DNA of 64,000 nt, taken from positions 1-64,000 of the forward strand of contig NZ_AKIZ01000015.1 of assembly GCF_000282595.1 (NCBI RefSeq). Reading direction: 5' to 3'. Below are positions 17,954 through 28,304 of the stretch, piece by piece. The notes beneath the pieces are model-generated. The model did not search any database and had not been told where the DNA came from. It saw only the letters and a list, made by a program, of their open reading frames with translations. Position 1 is the first letter of the stretch, and each line of letters begins with the position of its first letter. Both the position numbers and the translations under genes were made by a program. The stretch is from Phyllobacterium sp. YR531. Lineage in GTDB: Bacteria > Pseudomonadota > Alphaproteobacteria > Rhizobiales > Rhizobiaceae.

Positions 17954-19054
17954 GTGACGGTGCAGTCGACCGGCCAGATCCAGCTCCAGCAATATGAGCA
18001 TTACCACCGAGGGATGCAATTGGCTGGTTCGGATAAGGTCGTCCATGTCTACAGGCACGGGACCAAGCAAATTATAAACGCGGTCCCGGTCAGTTTCATC
18101 CAGTGCGACGATTGATGGCAGATCATGTCCGGGAGACAGAAAAGCGGTATCGCAAACTGCCGGCATTTCAACGAGCGGGGCAAGAGCGCTGATTATATCG
18201 TCGGTGCGTGTCGTTACAATTGCGCCGTTCTTCAAAAGTTCGTTGGTGCCTTTTGCTCTCGGATCAAGTGGAGAACCGGGAACCGCAAAAACCAGCCTGC
18301 CAAGTTCGCCGGCAAGGCGCGCACTGATGAGAGAGCCTGATCTTTCTGCAGCTTCTACGACAACCAGTCCCAAGGATAATGCTGCAATTATTCTGTTGCG
18401 GCGTGGAAAATCCCGCGCGCGTGGTTCCCAGCCATGGGGCATTTCGCTGATGACAGCGCCGCCATGTTCGGGAATGGCTTTATAGAGTGCAAGATTTTCC
18501 GGCGGGTAAGGGTGGTCAAGCCCTCCTGCCATGACAGCAACTGTGCCATGATCCAGGCTTGCTTCATGGGCCGCAGTATCAATGCCCCGGGCCAGTCCGG
18601 AAATAATGGCAAAGCCAGCCTCGCCGAGTTCTCGCGCTATCATCCGCGCAAACTTGATGCCAACGAGTGAGGCATTCCGTGCCCCGACTATTGCTACTGG
18701 CGATAACCGGAACACGTCCAGATTGCCTTTTATCGCTACCAGTGGCGGCGGATTGTCACTCTGCCGGAGATAGCGCGGATAATCCGGCTCGCCGATCCCG
18801 GTAAAGAAGACGCCCATTTTGGCTGCGGCATACATTTCGCGTTCGGCATCCTCTCTGCTGGCTATGCGGATAGGTCTACCTCTGCCGCCGCGACGAACGA
18901 GATCCGGTATCAACTCGATAGCGTTGGACGCGGAGCCGCAATGGGCAATCAGCTCACGAAACGTAGCCGGGCCCACATTCTCGCTACGGATGAGCCTTAA
19001 CCAGCTCAACCTTTGCTCATCAGAAAGGCGAATGCCTTTCTTCTCTTCATTCAT
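17927..19054 (-). CDS. dprA: DNA-processing protein DprA
   Basis: Binds incoming single-stranded DNA and loads RecA during natural transformation; also found in bacteria not known to be competent. It has 375 residues: an N-terminal helical part ([20 protein letters not shown]), the Rossmann-like core with [22 protein letters not shown] and [11 protein letters not shown] (about 130-290), and a C-terminal winged-helix domain (about 315-375). It overlaps the plsY stop by 4 bases and is the last gene of pyrB-pyrC-plsY-dprA. Confidence 0.95.
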   Translation of the reverse strand: MNEEKKGIRLSDEQRLSWLRLIRSENVGPATFRELIAHCGSASNAIELIPDLVRRGGRGRPIRIASREDAEREMYAAAKMGVFFTGIGEPDYPRYLRQSDNPPPLVAIKGNLDVFRLSPVAIVGARNASLVGIKFARMIARELGEAGFAIISGLARGIDTAAHEASLDHGTVAVMAGGLDHPYPPENLALYKAIPEHGGAVISEMPHGWEPRARDFPRRNRIIAALSLGLVVVEAAERSGSLISARLAGELGRLVFAVPGSPLDPRAKGTNELLKNGAIVTTRTDDIISALAPLVEMPAVCDTAFLSPGHDLPSIVALDETDRDRVYNLLGPVPVDMDDLIRTSQLHPSVVMLILLELDLAGRLHRHSGGYVSLA

Positions 19055-19659
19055 TTTTTAGAGCCGATTCTACCTTCGGTACCTGAAACGAGCCGCTCAA
19101 TATTGGTGCGGTGTTTTAAGAAAACGATGATTGTCAAAATGAGAAACAGGAATGCGATGTGATGATTACCAATAAAATACAATGCGACCGGCGTAATTGC
19201 TGCAGCAATGAGTGCAGCAAGTGATGAGTAGCGCGTTGCAAAAGCGATAATGAGCCAGATGGCTGCAAATATAAGCGCACCCTGCCAGAACAAGCCGAGC
19301 AAGACACCGATATAGGTGGCTACGCCTTTACCGCCTTTAAATTTCAGCCACACGGGAAAGACATGGCCGAGAAATGCACCAAGACCAGCAGCGATTGCTG
19401 CTTCCGGTCCTGCGATGCCAGCGATCAGAACCGCCGCCGTCCCTTTGAGCATATCAAGGATCAAGGTAGCTGCGGCGAGCTTCTTGTTGCCGGTGCGCAG
19501 CACGTTTGTCGCGCCAATATTACCGGAGCCGATGCTGCGCACATCGCCAAGGCCAGCCATGCGCGTCAGAATCAAGCCGAAAGGTATCGACCCCAGCAAA
19601 TAGCCGAAAACCAATGAGAGGAGCAGAAGTGGAATTCCGGCGTTAAAGAAATCCGACAT
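19051..19659 (-). CDS. plsY: Acyl-phosphate glycerol-3-phosphate acyltransferase PlsY
   Basis: Inner-membrane enzyme that moves the acyl group from acyl-phosphate to glycerol-3-phosphate, the first step of phospholipid synthesis. About 202 residues with five membrane spans and the family motifs [18 protein letters not shown] and KFKGGKG. The ATG at 19659 (MSDFFNAG) is chosen because a GGGGAA sequence lies just upstream and 202 residues is the normal length; an upstream in-frame start would run into pyrC. Confidence 0.95.
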   Translation of the reverse strand: MSDFFNAGIPLLLLSLVFGYLLGSIPFGLILTRMAGLGDVRSIGSGNIGATNVLRTGNKKLAAATLILDMLKGTAAVLIAGIAGPEAAIAAGLGAFLGHVFPVWLKFKGGKGVATYIGVLLGLFWQGALIFAAIWLIIAFATRYSSLAALIAAAITPVALYFIGNHHIAFLFLILTIIVFLKHRTNIERLVSGTEGRIGSKK

Positions 19660-19678
19660 GTACCCATTCCCCTGGGGT

Positions 19679-20965
19679 TTAGATTGAAAAGACCGATTTT
19701 CCTGCAACAAATGTCTGAACAACGCGGCCCTGAAAACGCGCGCCTTCAAAACAGGTGTTCTTGGAACGCGACGTCAAATCTTCTTCCCTGACAATCCATG
19801 GTTCGTCAAGATCGACTATGGTCATATCCGCCACCGAACCGGGCCGCAGTGAACCTGCTTCAAGACCGAAAATCCGCGCAGGTGAAGTCGACAGGGCTTC
19901 AATAATGCGCAGAAGCGGCACATCGCCATTATGATAGAGACGCAGTGCTGCACCAAGCAGAGTTTCAAGACCGATTGCGCCCGCCGCCGCATCCGCAAAG
20001 GGCAGGCGTTTGGTGTCAACATCCTGCGGGTCATGGGCCGATACGATAATGTCGATAGTTCCATCGCGCAGGCTTTCCACCATGGCGAGGCGATCTTCCT
20101 CCAGCCGTAATGGCGGCTGCAAGCGGAAGAATGTACGAAATTCGCCAATATCATTCTCGTTCAGCGAGAGATGATTGATGGATACCGCAGCGGTAACGTT
20201 CAAGCCGTTTTGCTTTGCCCGGCCGATGACTTCGGCGGACATGGCGGTAGAAATCTGAGCGGCGTGATAGGCGCCTTTGGTCAATGCGGCCAGACGCATG
20301 TCGCGCTCCAGCGGAATGACTTCGGCTTCACGCGGAGTGCCGGAAAGGCCAAGCCAGCTGGCATAAAGGCCTTCATTCATCACGCCATTGACGCCCAAAT
20401 GTGCGTCTTGCGTTTCATGGGCGAGAACAACACCGAAATCCCGCGCATAGGTGAGGGCGCGGCGCAAGAGCTGTGTATTGGCAATCGAATGACGGCCTTC
20501 GGTAATTGCAACTGCGCCTGCTTCCCGGAGGAGGCCAATCTCCGTCATTTCCTCGCCAGATAGGCCTTTGGTGACTGCGGCGGCTGGGTAAACATTGACA
20601 ACAGCCGTATCGCGCGCCGTACGTTTGACGAATTCGACCAGCGCGACATTATCAATAACGGGATCAGTATCCGGCATCATGATGATGGATGTTACGCCGC
20701 CGGCTGCTGCCGCATGGCTGGCCGATGCGATGGTCTCACGGTGCTCGCCGCCGGGTTCGCCGATAAAGACGCGGGCATCTACAAGCCCGGGCAGAACGGC
20801 TTTGCCACGGCAATCGATGATAGTGGAGCCAGTGGGAGCGCCCTGATTGCGGGCACCAGCGCCGCTGGCAACGACCCTGTCATCCTTTATGATGATTGTG
20901 CCGATCTCATCGAGACCGCGGGAGGGATCGACAATGCGGGCATTGTTGAGAACAGTGGCGCTCAT
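19679..20965 (-). CDS. pyrC: Dihydroorotase-like protein lacking metal ligands (PyrC-like / PyrX type)
   Basis: Amidohydrolase-fold protein of the class I dihydroorotase family (428 aa), coupled to pyrB by a 4-base overlap. The metal-binding D-x-H-x-H after strand 1 reads Asp63-Ala-Arg65-Val-Phe67, so both histidines are missing. The late D-H-A-P-H motif reads SAHDPQD, which removes the catalytic Asp from its usual place. In Pseudomonas such inactive pyrC' partners are needed for assembly of aspartate transcarbamoylase. I therefore infer a structural, non-catalytic subunit, with the active dihydroorotase encoded elsewhere. Automatic naming as dihydroorotase would be misleading. Confidence 0.88.
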   Translation of the reverse strand: MSATVLNNARIVDPSRGLDEIGTIIIKDDRVVASGAGARNQGAPTGSTIIDCRGKAVLPGLVDARVFIGEPGGEHRETIASASHAAAAGGVTSIIMMPDTDPVIDNVALVEFVKRTARDTAVVNVYPAAAVTKGLSGEEMTEIGLLREAGAVAITEGRHSIANTQLLRRALTYARDFGVVLAHETQDAHLGVNGVMNEGLYASWLGLSGTPREAEVIPLERDMRLAALTKGAYHAAQISTAMSAEVIGRAKQNGLNVTAAVSINHLSLNENDIGEFRTFFRLQPPLRLEEDRLAMVESLRDGTIDIIVSAHDPQDVDTKRLPFADAAAGAIGLETLLGAALRLYHNGDVPLLRIIEALSTSPARIFGLEAGSLRPGSVADMTIVDLDEPWIVREEDLTSRSKNTCFEGARFQGRVVQTFVAGKSVFSI

Positions 20966-21927
20966 CCGGCAACTCCTTCCGGATTACGGCGCGGGTCCAG
21001 CAGGGCTTCCATAACTGCCATGCGAACAGCGACGCCCATTTCCACCTGTTCCTGAATGACGCTTTGCGAACCATCTGCAACATCGGATGCAATCTCGACA
21101 CCGCGATTCATGGGGCCGGGATGCATGACCAGCGCATCTGGCTTGGCATATTTGAGCTTTTCACGATCAAGCCCGTGATAGCGGAAATATTCGCGGACGG
21201 AAGGAACGAAAGAACCGGCCATGCGCTCGCGCTGCAGCCGCAGCATCATGACGACATCGGCATCCTTCAACCCTTCTTCCATGCTGTGGAAGACTTCCGC
21301 GCCCATATGGGCAATGCCCGCCGGCAAAAGCGTCGAAGGTGCAATAACGCGGACGCGTGCACCGAGCGCGTTGAGCAGGATGATATTCGATCTCGCCACA
21401 CGCGAATGCAGCACATCACCGCAGATCGCAACCGTCAGCCGCGCAACCTTGCCCTTGGCACGGCGGATGGTCAGTGCATCGAGCAATGCCTGCGTCGGAT
21501 GTTCATGCGCGCCATCCCCGGCATTGACCACCGAGCAGCCAACCTTTTGCGCCAGAAGCGCTGAGGCACCGGCAGAAGCGTGACGGATGATCAGGATATC
21601 GGGACGCATCGCATTAAGCGTCATCGCCGTGTCGATGAGCGTTTCGCCCTTCTTCACCGATGAATTGCCGACGGACATGTTCATGACGTCCGCACCAAGT
21701 CGCTTGCCTGCAAGCTCAAAGGAGGATTGCGTTCGCGTGGATGCTTCGAAGAACAGATTGATCTGTGTGCGGCCCCGCAGGGTCGTCTTTTTCTTCTCCG
21801 ATTGCCGCGAAACGGCGACTTCGCTGTCAGCGAGATCGAGAAGCTGGATGATATCTTGCGGGGAAAGGCCTTTGATGCCAAGCAAGTGGCGGTGGGGAAA
21901 GAGCAAAGGAGAGGTTTTTGATGTCAT
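20962..21927 (-). CDS. pyrB: Aspartate carbamoyltransferase catalytic subunit
   Basis: Joins carbamoyl phosphate and aspartate in the first committed step of pyrimidine synthesis. It has 321 residues, with the carbamoyl-phosphate site [13 protein letters not shown] (about 58-70), HPTQALLD, and the aspartate-site stretch [11 protein letters not shown]. First gene of pyrB-pyrC-plsY-dprA, overlapping pyrC by 4 bases. No pyrI is nearby, which agrees with a PyrB dodecamer that uses a dihydroorotase-like partner. Confidence 0.96.
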   Translation of the reverse strand: MTSKTSPLLFPHRHLLGIKGLSPQDIIQLLDLADSEVAVSRQSEKKKTTLRGRTQINLFFEASTRTQSSFELAGKRLGADVMNMSVGNSSVKKGETLIDTAMTLNAMRPDILIIRHASAGASALLAQKVGCSVVNAGDGAHEHPTQALLDALTIRRAKGKVARLTVAICGDVLHSRVARSNIILLNALGARVRVIAPSTLLPAGIAHMGAEVFHSMEEGLKDADVVMMLRLQRERMAGSFVPSVREYFRYHGLDREKLKYAKPDALVMHPGPMNRGVEIASDVADGSQSVIQEQVEMGVAVRMAVMEALLDPRRNPEGVAG

Positions 21928-22149
21928 ATCAAGTGCTCCCTATAAGCCCGATGTTTCGCGGCTGCAAGCGTTGCCGTCCGCCATTGCCATTCACTCCCCA
22001 ACTAATTGTCTGAAAAGCCCGAAACAGCAGGCGCAGGGCGATGATGAATATCGACTATCGGCAAAGAGTCCATATATTGAGCGCATTAACCGCTTGTCAG
22101 AATGTTCGCTCCATATAGAAGAAAAGCGAATTTGAATCAGGACAGTTTC

Positions 22150-23781
22150 TTGAAAACCCACGACGTTCTCAACCAGACCCCAACAATGACCGGGCAAAAC
22201 GCTTATCTCGGCGATCCGCTATTCATGCAGATCACCAAGCGATTCCCGAAATCTGTGCGTGATGAGCTGGAACAGAGCGGACGTTTTGTACTGTCCGGCG
22301 ACGCGTTGGATCTCGCGCGGCTTGCCAATACGGAAACACCGAAGCTGCGTACCCATGACCGTCAGGGGTTCAGGGCAGACATTGTTGAATACCATCCGGC
22401 TTACCATGCGTTGATGCGCCGCTCGGTCGGACAGGGCCTGCATTCGTCCATATGGGAAGATGGAAAGGCCGAGTCCGGTTTGCGCCATCAGGCACGTGCC
22501 AGTCGGTTTTTCCTGACATCGCAGCTTGAATGCGGGCATTTGTGCCCCTTGACCATGACGAGCGCATCGCTGGCCGCACTTATGGCTACGCCAAACCTGT
22601 ACCGTGAATGGTCGCCGTTGATCATCCCGCGCAAATATGATTCCAGCAATAAATCGCCAGCGAAAAAGACGGGTCTGACCCTCGGCATGGGCATGACCGA
22701 AAAACAGGGCGGTACTGACGTCAATACCAACACGACCAAGGCGGAACCGGCGGGCAGCGGCTTCTATCGGCTGACCGGGCATAAATGGTTCATGTCTGCG
22801 CCAATGTCCGATGCGTTTCTGGTGCTGGCGCAAGCGCGTGAGGGCCTGTCATGCTTTCTGGTACCGCGCATTCTGCCGGACGGCTCATCCAATGGGTTTC
22901 GTTTCCAGCGGCTGAAAGACAAGCTTGGCAATCGCTCGAATGCTTCATCGGAAGTTGAATTCGAGAACGCTCTCGGCCAGATGGTCGGCAACCCCGGTGA
23001 TGGCGTCAAAACCATTATCGATATGGTGACACTGACACGGCTCGACTGCTCCATTGCTTCGGCGGGACTTATGCGTGCAGGGCTGGCGGAAGCCGTGCAC
23101 CATGCCCGCAACCGCATTGTTTTCGGCGGTCCGTTGATCGACAAACCTCTGATGCTGCGCGTTCTTGCCGACATGGCGCTCGATTCTGCGGCTGCGACAG
23201 CTCTCACCCTTCGGCTTGCCCGTGCATTCGACAATGCGGCGCGGGATCGTGGCGAGGCGGCATTTGCCCGTGTCATGACCCCGGTCGTAAAATACTGGGT
23301 GGCAAAGATTGCCCCGGCGATGCTTTACGAGGCCATGGAGTGCCTTGGCGGCAATGGCTACATCGAAGAGGGGAATCTTGCACGCTATTACCGCGAAGCC
23401 CCGGTCAATGCGATCTGGGAAGGCTCCGGCAATGTCATGGCGCTTGATGTGCTGCGTGTATTGAAGCGTGGACCCCAACTTTTCGACGAAGTTCTGAACT
23501 GGATCGGTGCGCAACTCGGGCGTGGCGGGCAGGGTACGGTAGAAGTGCTTCGCGCTGCCATGCGCGTGGCAGAAAATGATGAAGGTGCAGCGCGTATCCT
23601 GACCGAGCAATTGGCGCTCGCCGCTGCGGGTGCGGAATTGCGCTATCTCCACTCCGAAGATATTGCCGATGCATTTATCGAAACGCGGCTTGGCGGGCAG
23701 TGGCGTACAACCTACGGCATGCTTGATGCACGTCACAACGCAGCCAATATTGTGAATTCTCTCTATCCAGCCGCTGGTTGA
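22150..23781 (+). CDS. aidB: Acyl-CoA dehydrogenase family protein, AidB homologue
   Basis: Flavoprotein of the acyl-CoA dehydrogenase superfamily that aligns along its whole length with E. coli AidB (541 aa; 543 here). In E. coli AidB belongs to the Ada adaptive response to alkylation damage. Shared stretches include LGMGMTEKQGGTDV, RLTGHKWFMSAP, RLKDKLGNRSNAS and NAIWEGSGNVMALDVLR. The TTG at 22150 is chosen because AGGA lies 7 bases upstream and the N-terminus then fits AidB; an ATG 16 codons upstream has no ribosome site. In Brucella AidB has also been reported at the growth pole and division site. It stands alone, divergent from pyrB. Confidence 0.92.
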   Translation: MKTHDVLNQTPTMTGQNAYLGDPLFMQITKRFPKSVRDELEQSGRFVLSGDALDLARLANTETPKLRTHDRQGFRADIVEYHPAYHALMRRSVGQGLHSSIWEDGKAESGLRHQARASRFFLTSQLECGHLCPLTMTSASLAALMATPNLYREWSPLIIPRKYDSSNKSPAKKTGLTLGMGMTEKQGGTDVNTNTTKAEPAGSGFYRLTGHKWFMSAPMSDAFLVLAQAREGLSCFLVPRILPDGSSNGFRFQRLKDKLGNRSNASSEVEFENALGQMVGNPGDGVKTIIDMVTLTRLDCSIASAGLMRAGLAEAVHHARNRIVFGGPLIDKPLMLRVLADMALDSAAATALTLRLARAFDNAARDRGEAAFARVMTPVVKYWVAKIAPAMLYEAMECLGGNGYIEEGNLARYYREAPVNAIWEGSGNVMALDVLRVLKRGPQLFDEVLNWIGAQLGRGGQGTVEVLRAAMRVAENDEGAARILTEQLALAAAGAELRYLHSEDIADAFIETRLGGQWRTTYGMLDARHNAANIVNSLYPAAG

Positions 23782-23925
23782 TTCGAGACGCGAGAGCCGT
23801 TGTTTGACAGCTCCGGATGCCGCCACAGGGGCATTTGAGTCAAATTTTCGTAAAATGACCCATAAAAATTTGCAGTGAGGCCGGACAGCCCCCTCGCTAA
23901 TTCCTTCAATTTGAATTAAATTTTC

Positions 23926-23941
23926 TTAAATTAACCTTAAC
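23926..23941 (+). promoter_or_regulatory. Perfect CtrA-type site TTAA-N7-TTAAC
   Basis: TTAA (23926-23929), seven bases, TTAAC (23937-23941), an exact match to the CtrA consensus, 114 bases before the ATG of the small membrane protein gene. A second, overlapping TTAA-N7-TTTAC follows at 23937-23952. The region 23782-24054 holds no gene. Confidence 0.55.
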
Positions 23942-24054
23942 AAACGGTTTACGTTGCGGCTAACGTCTTAACAGATATCAGTCTGAGTCGAAAAGACTTC
24001 GTAAAAACCGTGGGTTAGGCCAATGACGCCTGCAATCCCTTTGAGGAGCATTTG

Positions 24055-24387
24055 ATGCGCAACTTCCTGATTTTCTGGGGCGGACCGCTGGTTTTCTTAT
24101 GGGGATGGTACTTCCTGTCGTATTACGACCTGAGTATGGGCATGCATTTTTTTAGCCGTGAGTTGCACGATCAGGTTTTCACAATCTACGGAAATATCCT
24201 CGGAATAGCCCCCGAGAGCATTCCTCCGCTGGTTGCAAGGGCTTGCGTATTCGATACGGGACTGGTTCTGCTGCTGATCGCGTTCCGCCGCCGCCGCAAG
24301 ATCATCGCCTGGGTCAAAGCCTGGCGTGCCGAGCGTGCAGAACGTGCGCGTTATTCCGAAGAGTTGCCAACTGCGTCCGTTTCCTGA
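24055..24387 (+). CDS. Small membrane protein, DUF6105-like
   Basis: A 110-residue protein with an N-terminal membrane span ([20 protein letters not shown]), a soluble loop ([19 protein letters not shown]), a second span (about 65-80) and a charged Arg/Ala-rich tail. It matches what I remember of the DUF6105 family of Hyphomicrobiales; no function is known. GAGGAG lies just before the start. Its 3' end overlaps the convergent ruvX by 37 bases. The perfect CtrA-type box upstream suggests cell-cycle control, which is inference. Confidence 0.72.
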   Translation: MRNFLIFWGGPLVFLWGWYFLSYYDLSMGMHFFSRELHDQVFTIYGNILGIAPESIPPLVARACVFDTGLVLLLIAFRRRRKIIAWVKAWRAERAERARYSEELPTASVS

Positions 24388-24851
24388 CGCAGGCTTTGCA
24401 GGCGATCCAGTGCGCCTTGCAAAATAAAAGCTGCTGCGGCGGAATCAATTCGTTCCGCCCGCTTCTGTCTTGAGACATCCATACCGATCAAGGCGCGTTC
24501 TGCCGCTACTGTCGACAGGCGTTCGTCCCAATAGACAAACGGCAGATCGGTCAGCTTTTCCATATTGCGGACGAAGGCGCGAGTCGCCTGAACGCGTGGC
24601 CCTTCGCTACCATCCATATTGACCGGCAGACCAATGACAATTGCACCGACATTGTCAGCGGCGAGCATTTTCAGAAGGTCCTGTGCGTCATGCGTAAATT
24701 TAGCTCGTCTCAACACAGGGCGCGGATTGGCAAAGGAAAAACCCCGGTCTGAAATAGCAATCCCGATTGTCTTCGTGCCGAGATCAAGACCTGCGATGGT
24801 CTTTCCATCAGCGACATGCTCTTCCAGTTGCTCAATTGCCAAAATCGTCAA
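24351..24851 (-). CDS. ruvX: RuvX/YqgF family putative Holliday junction resolvase
   Basis: RNase H-fold protein linked to 16S pre-rRNA 5'-end maturation and, less surely, Holliday junction resolution. Family motifs are [15 protein letters not shown] near the N-terminus, [14 protein letters not shown] in the middle, [10 protein letters not shown] and the C-terminal [13 protein letters not shown], with the acidic active-site residues kept. The TTG at 24851 gives 166 aa, the usual length, with AGGA 11 bases upstream. A GTG at 24905 would add 18 residues and has no clear ribosome site. Confidence 0.88.
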   Translation of the reverse strand: MTILAIEQLEEHVADGKTIAGLDLGTKTIGIAISDRGFSFANPRPVLRRAKFTHDAQDLLKMLAADNVGAIVIGLPVNMDGSEGPRVQATRAFVRNMEKLTDLPFVYWDERLSTVAAERALIGMDVSRQKRAERIDSAAAAFILQGALDRLQSLRQETDAVGNSSE

Positions 24852-24963
24852 AGTCTTTTGCTTCCTGCGGTTGTCTGATCGTTGATAGATCGGTTTAATC
24901 GTCACATAACGCTATTATATGCCTCTGGCGAGGCATGACTTAACTGATGAAGGATTGAACAAG

Positions 24964-25668
24964 ATGAAAATCACATGGCTGGGCCAATCGGGTTTCCGAA
25001 TTGAAACTGCAAAGAACATCATTCTGATCGATCCGTTTCTCAATGGAAATCCCGGTGCCAAGGGCGTTGATTTCAAGGAAGCGACCAAAGGCGTCAATCA
25101 CATTATCCTTACGCATGGCCACGGCGACCATGTGGGCGACACGGTGGAGATATCAAAAGAAACCGGCGCGCTGGTGACCGGCAATGCCGATCTGGTGACT
25201 TGGCTTGGCTCAAAGGGTGTTGCACGCGTAGACCCTACGAATACAGGCGGTACAGTTTCTTATGACGGCTTTACAGTGACTTACGTCAATGCGTTACATT
25301 CATCTGCCCACATGACCGAGGATGGTGTTTCGCACTCTCTTGGCAATGCGAATGGCGTGGTGCTGCATTTTGAAGACGAACCGACGCTCTATCACATGGG
25401 GGATACGGACATCTTTTCCGATATGGCCTTGATCAATGAACTGCATCAACCCGAGATCGGCATGGTGCCCATTGGCGACCGCTTTACCATGGGCGGAGCT
25501 GTTGCAGCGCTTGCAACACGACGCTACTTCAAGTTTGGAAAAGTCATACCCTGCCACTATGGGTCATTTCCCATAATCGACCAGACTGCCGACAAGTTTG
25601 TCGCCGGAATGGAAGGCGGCGAAAGTGAAGTTGTCGTTGCTGAGGTAAATAAGCATTTTACTGTTTGA
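24964..25668 (+). CDS. UPF0173 metal-dependent hydrolase (beta-lactamase fold)
   Basis: A 234-residue cytoplasmic metallo-beta-lactamase-fold protein. It has the metal motif THGHGDH (about 49-55), later His residues in [17 protein letters not shown] and PCHYGSFP, and the start [13 protein letters not shown] shared by UPF0173 proteins. The substrate is unknown. AAGGA lies upstream of this ATG; the frame extends 15 codons further but without support. It is divergent from ruvX. Confidence 0.92.
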   Translation: MKITWLGQSGFRIETAKNIILIDPFLNGNPGAKGVDFKEATKGVNHIILTHGHGDHVGDTVEISKETGALVTGNADLVTWLGSKGVARVDPTNTGGTVSYDGFTVTYVNALHSSAHMTEDGVSHSLGNANGVVLHFEDEPTLYHMGDTDIFSDMALINELHQPEIGMVPIGDRFTMGGAVAALATRRYFKFGKVIPCHYGSFPIIDQTADKFVAGMEGGESEVVVAEVNKHFTV

Positions 25669-25737
25669 TTTTGGTTTGTTAGAGCCATTGGCAGCGGTGA
25701 TGTTTATCGCCGAATAAACCGACCCTTGGAGAATATC

Positions 25738-27432
25738 TTGCGCAAACTGCTGTTGATTTCCTGTTCGCTTCTGGCACTCACACCTGCTGCGGCGCAGACA
25801 GTTGATGCCAATGGTGCGAAAGAACTCGCGACAACCTTGTCGAAATATTTTGGCAAGACAGCCATCGAAAAGAATATTCTGAGCGTCAAGCCGGAAGGTG
25901 ACAGCTATAAGATCACCTTTAGCACGTCCAAGCTGCTCGAAGTTCTGCCAAAGCAGGAGCTATTCAAGGGTGATTTCGGCGAATACAGCTTCTTGACCAA
26001 ACCGCTGGCCGATGGGTCGTGGGATGTTACCTCAAAAACCTTGCTGCAAGGCTCCATCGAGATAGATGCGGCGACTGGCAAGGAAAGTACCAAATGGTCA
26101 GCTGAAAACATGGATTTGCGAGGCAATTTCGATCCGAAGATCGGAACTTTCTCCAAGGCAACAGCCACATATGATGGCTTCAAGATGAGTTCGACTGCCC
26201 CAACGCAGCAAATGGAAGCTACGGCGGGCAAGGCAAAAGCCGAGATGGTCGCAACGGCCAACGCAGCGGGCGGCGTTGATTTCACACAAGTTCAGACAAT
26301 TGATGATTTCAAGGAAACGATTTCATTCAAGTCCGACCCTGCCGCTGATGAGAACGCGACCGATGGTGAAGTCAAGCCATCCACCCCAGCAGCGCCTGAG
26401 GAATTGATGAAGATCGGCATCAGTGCCGCGAGCCTCGGTGTCGATGGAAAAGGTAGTGGTTTCAGATATGTGGAACTTCTAGATCTTTGGGCATTTTTCG
26501 TCGCGCACTCAGATGAATTTGCCAAGACGCCAGAAGAAAAGACCAAACTTACCGAAGCCAACCAGTCTGAATTGAAGACAAAATTGCTTGCTGCCTTGCC
26601 ACTTTGGGAGAACCTCACAGGGGCGTATCGGTTTTCGAATTTGAATGTTGAATCGCCGGTAGGGCCATTTCTTGCAAAAAACATTTCGCAGGAAGTGAAC
26701 TTTGACGGTATCAGCAAAAACGGCACCTATAATTATGCCTTGCGGACAAACGGTCTGCAGTATCCCGTTTTGCCCATTCCGGATTGGACCACTCCATTTC
26801 TTCCGACCGATGTTGAGCTTTCTTTTGGCACAGCCGGACTTGATCTTGATACAGTGGTGCGCGGCGCCATCAAGGAAATGGATTTGAACAAGGAAAAGCC
26901 GCTTCCGGATGCATTTACGGAAAATACAGCGGCTGCTTTCATGCTCAACCCGCCTAAGGTTGTCATATCCAAAAGTCTTGTCAGAACTGTCGATGCGGAG
27001 CTTTCGGTAGAGGGCGAGGTGACGTTTGCGATGATGAAGCCGCAAAGCCGTACCACGTGGGAGATGGCAGGCTTCGACAAGCTGGTGGACCGGCTGAACA
27101 AGGCATCGGAACAAGAACCAGAGATCAAAAACTATATCGTCTTCGCCAAGTTGGCCAAAGACTTCGGTAATGAATTGCCTGATGGGCGCATCCAATGGGT
27201 TGTCGATCAGAAAGTGGATGGCTCAATCCAGATCAACGGCAATGCTGTGAAAGGTCCGGACGAGGCTGGAAAATCATTGTTCGATCCTTCCATTTTCGGA
27301 ATTGCGCCTGATGATGATGCAGCGGTCACCGATGATGATGACGCAGCAACACTGGACGATGATTCACTGGATACGGAAGACGCCCCAATTGACGGCGATC
27401 AGGAAGAAGTTGCCCCTGAAGCGCCACAGTAA
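25738..27432 (+). CDS. Exported protein of unknown function with acidic C-terminal tail
   Basis: A 564-residue protein with a clear signal peptide (start MRKLLLISCSLLALTPAAAQ, cleavage probably after AAAQ), so it is periplasmic. The mature part is a long beta-rich region with no motif I can name. The last ~50 residues are Asp/Glu/Ala-rich and probably disordered. The TTG at 25738 is chosen because GGAG lies 6 bases upstream and the signal peptide then begins with Met-Arg-Lys; another in-frame TTG lies four codons earlier. It is followed by a strong hairpin and then gatC. Conserved relatives in this order are likely but I cannot name a family with confidence. Confidence 0.75.
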   Translation: MRKLLLISCSLLALTPAAAQTVDANGAKELATTLSKYFGKTAIEKNILSVKPEGDSYKITFSTSKLLEVLPKQELFKGDFGEYSFLTKPLADGSWDVTSKTLLQGSIEIDAATGKESTKWSAENMDLRGNFDPKIGTFSKATATYDGFKMSSTAPTQQMEATAGKAKAEMVATANAAGGVDFTQVQTIDDFKETISFKSDPAADENATDGEVKPSTPAAPEELMKIGISAASLGVDGKGSGFRYVELLDLWAFFVAHSDEFAKTPEEKTKLTEANQSELKTKLLAALPLWENLTGAYRFSNLNVESPVGPFLAKNISQEVNFDGISKNGTYNYALRTNGLQYPVLPIPDWTTPFLPTDVELSFGTAGLDLDTVVRGAIKEMDLNKEKPLPDAFTENTAAAFMLNPPKVVISKSLVRTVDAELSVEGEVTFAMMKPQSRTTWEMAGFDKLVDRLNKASEQEPEIKNYIVFAKLAKDFGNELPDGRIQWVVDQKVDGSIQINGNAVKGPDEAGKSLFDPSIFGIAPDDDAAVTDDDDAATLDDDSLDTEDAPIDGDQEEVAPEAPQ

Positions 27433-27447
27433 AAGCCTATCTGCCCT

Positions 27448-27475
27448 TGTCCGTTGCGCTCAAGCGTAACGGACA
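27448..27475 (+). terminator. Strong stem-loop between the exported protein gene and gatC
   Basis: TGTCCGTTGCGCT pairs with AGCGTAACGGACA around a two-base centre: 12 to 13 pairs with one G-U. No U tract follows, so it may be a Rho-type or processing hairpin, or part of the gatC leader. Confidence 0.5.
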
Positions 27476-27515
27476 CTATAGCTGCAACATCAAAATCTGA
27501 AATTCAGGAATTTCC

Positions 27516-27803
27516 ATGTCCGTCGATACTGCCACCGTAAAACGCGTTGCGAACCTTGCCCGCATCGCGGTCACCGAGGATGACGTTTCCCGGATGACCG
27601 GCCAATTGAATACGATCCTTGGCTTTGTTGAGCAACTGAATGAAGTGAATGTCGAGGGTGTTGAGCCCATGACTTCGGTAACACCTATGGCAATGAAAAA
27701 GCGCCAAGATGTTGTCAATGATGGCGACAAGGTTGCCGATATCGTTGCCAACGCGCCAACGTCTGAAGAAAACTTCTTTGTTGTACCAAAGGTCGTGGAG
27801 TAA
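27516..27803 (+). CDS. gatC: Asp-tRNA(Asn)/Glu-tRNA(Gln) amidotransferase subunit C
   Basis: Small subunit (95 aa) of GatCAB, which converts Glu-tRNA(Gln) and/or Asp-tRNA(Asn) to the amidated form. Typical sequence: [20 protein letters not shown] at the start, then GVEPMTSV and the conserved end [10 protein letters not shown]. First gene of a tight plus-strand run through gatA; gatB is not in this window. Confidence 0.95.
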   Translation: MSVDTATVKRVANLARIAVTEDDVSRMTGQLNTILGFVEQLNEVNVEGVEPMTSVTPMAMKKRQDVVNDGDKVADIVANAPTSEENFFVVPKVVE

Positions 27804-27812
27804 GTTTTCGCC

Positions 27813-28295
27813 ATGGCTGTTTCCGTCGCGATAGAAACACCTTTGCAGGATGATGTGAGGTCGCTGGTCAGCGATCTCAACGATCATCTTTTGCCGCTTT
27901 CCCCGTTGGAATTCCAGTTCAAGATGACTGTTGAGCAAATGGCGGGGGAAGACACGACAGTGTTTGTCGCGCGCGATGAAACAGGACAGGCAATCGGTTG
28001 CGGCGCCTTGAAAGAACATGCCGATGGTGTCGGTGAGGTCAAGCGTATGTTTACCCGCCCAACTGTTCGCGGACAACGCATCGGCTCGGCTTTGCTTGAG
28101 GCAATTACGGCGCTTGCCGGTGACAAAGGGATGAACCGGCTGGTTCTGGAAACCGGCACAACGCCGGGTTTTGAGCCTGCGTGGCGACTTTACGAGCGCT
28201 CAGGATTCGTGCGCTGCGGCGCACTGCTCGACTATCCGGATTCTGAATATAGTGCATTTTACGAAAAGCGGCTCGCATTAACGCCAGCCCAATAA
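27813..28295 (+). CDS. GNAT family N-acetyltransferase (between gatC and gatA)
   Basis: A 160-residue acetyltransferase of the GNAT fold. The acetyl-CoA site is the motif VRGQRIGSALLEAI (about 87-100), followed by NRLVLETGTTPGF and WRLYERSGFVRC. It resembles YhbS/PhnO-like members. The substrate is unknown. It lies 9 bases after gatC and 9 bases before gatA, so it is cotranscribed with the amidotransferase genes. Confidence 0.9.
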   Translation: MAVSVAIETPLQDDVRSLVSDLNDHLLPLSPLEFQFKMTVEQMAGEDTTVFVARDETGQAIGCGALKEHADGVGEVKRMFTRPTVRGQRIGSALLEAITALAGDKGMNRLVLETGTTPGFEPAWRLYERSGFVRCGALLDYPDSEYSAFYEKRLALTPAQ

Positions 28296-28304
28296 GGACT
28301 TAAG

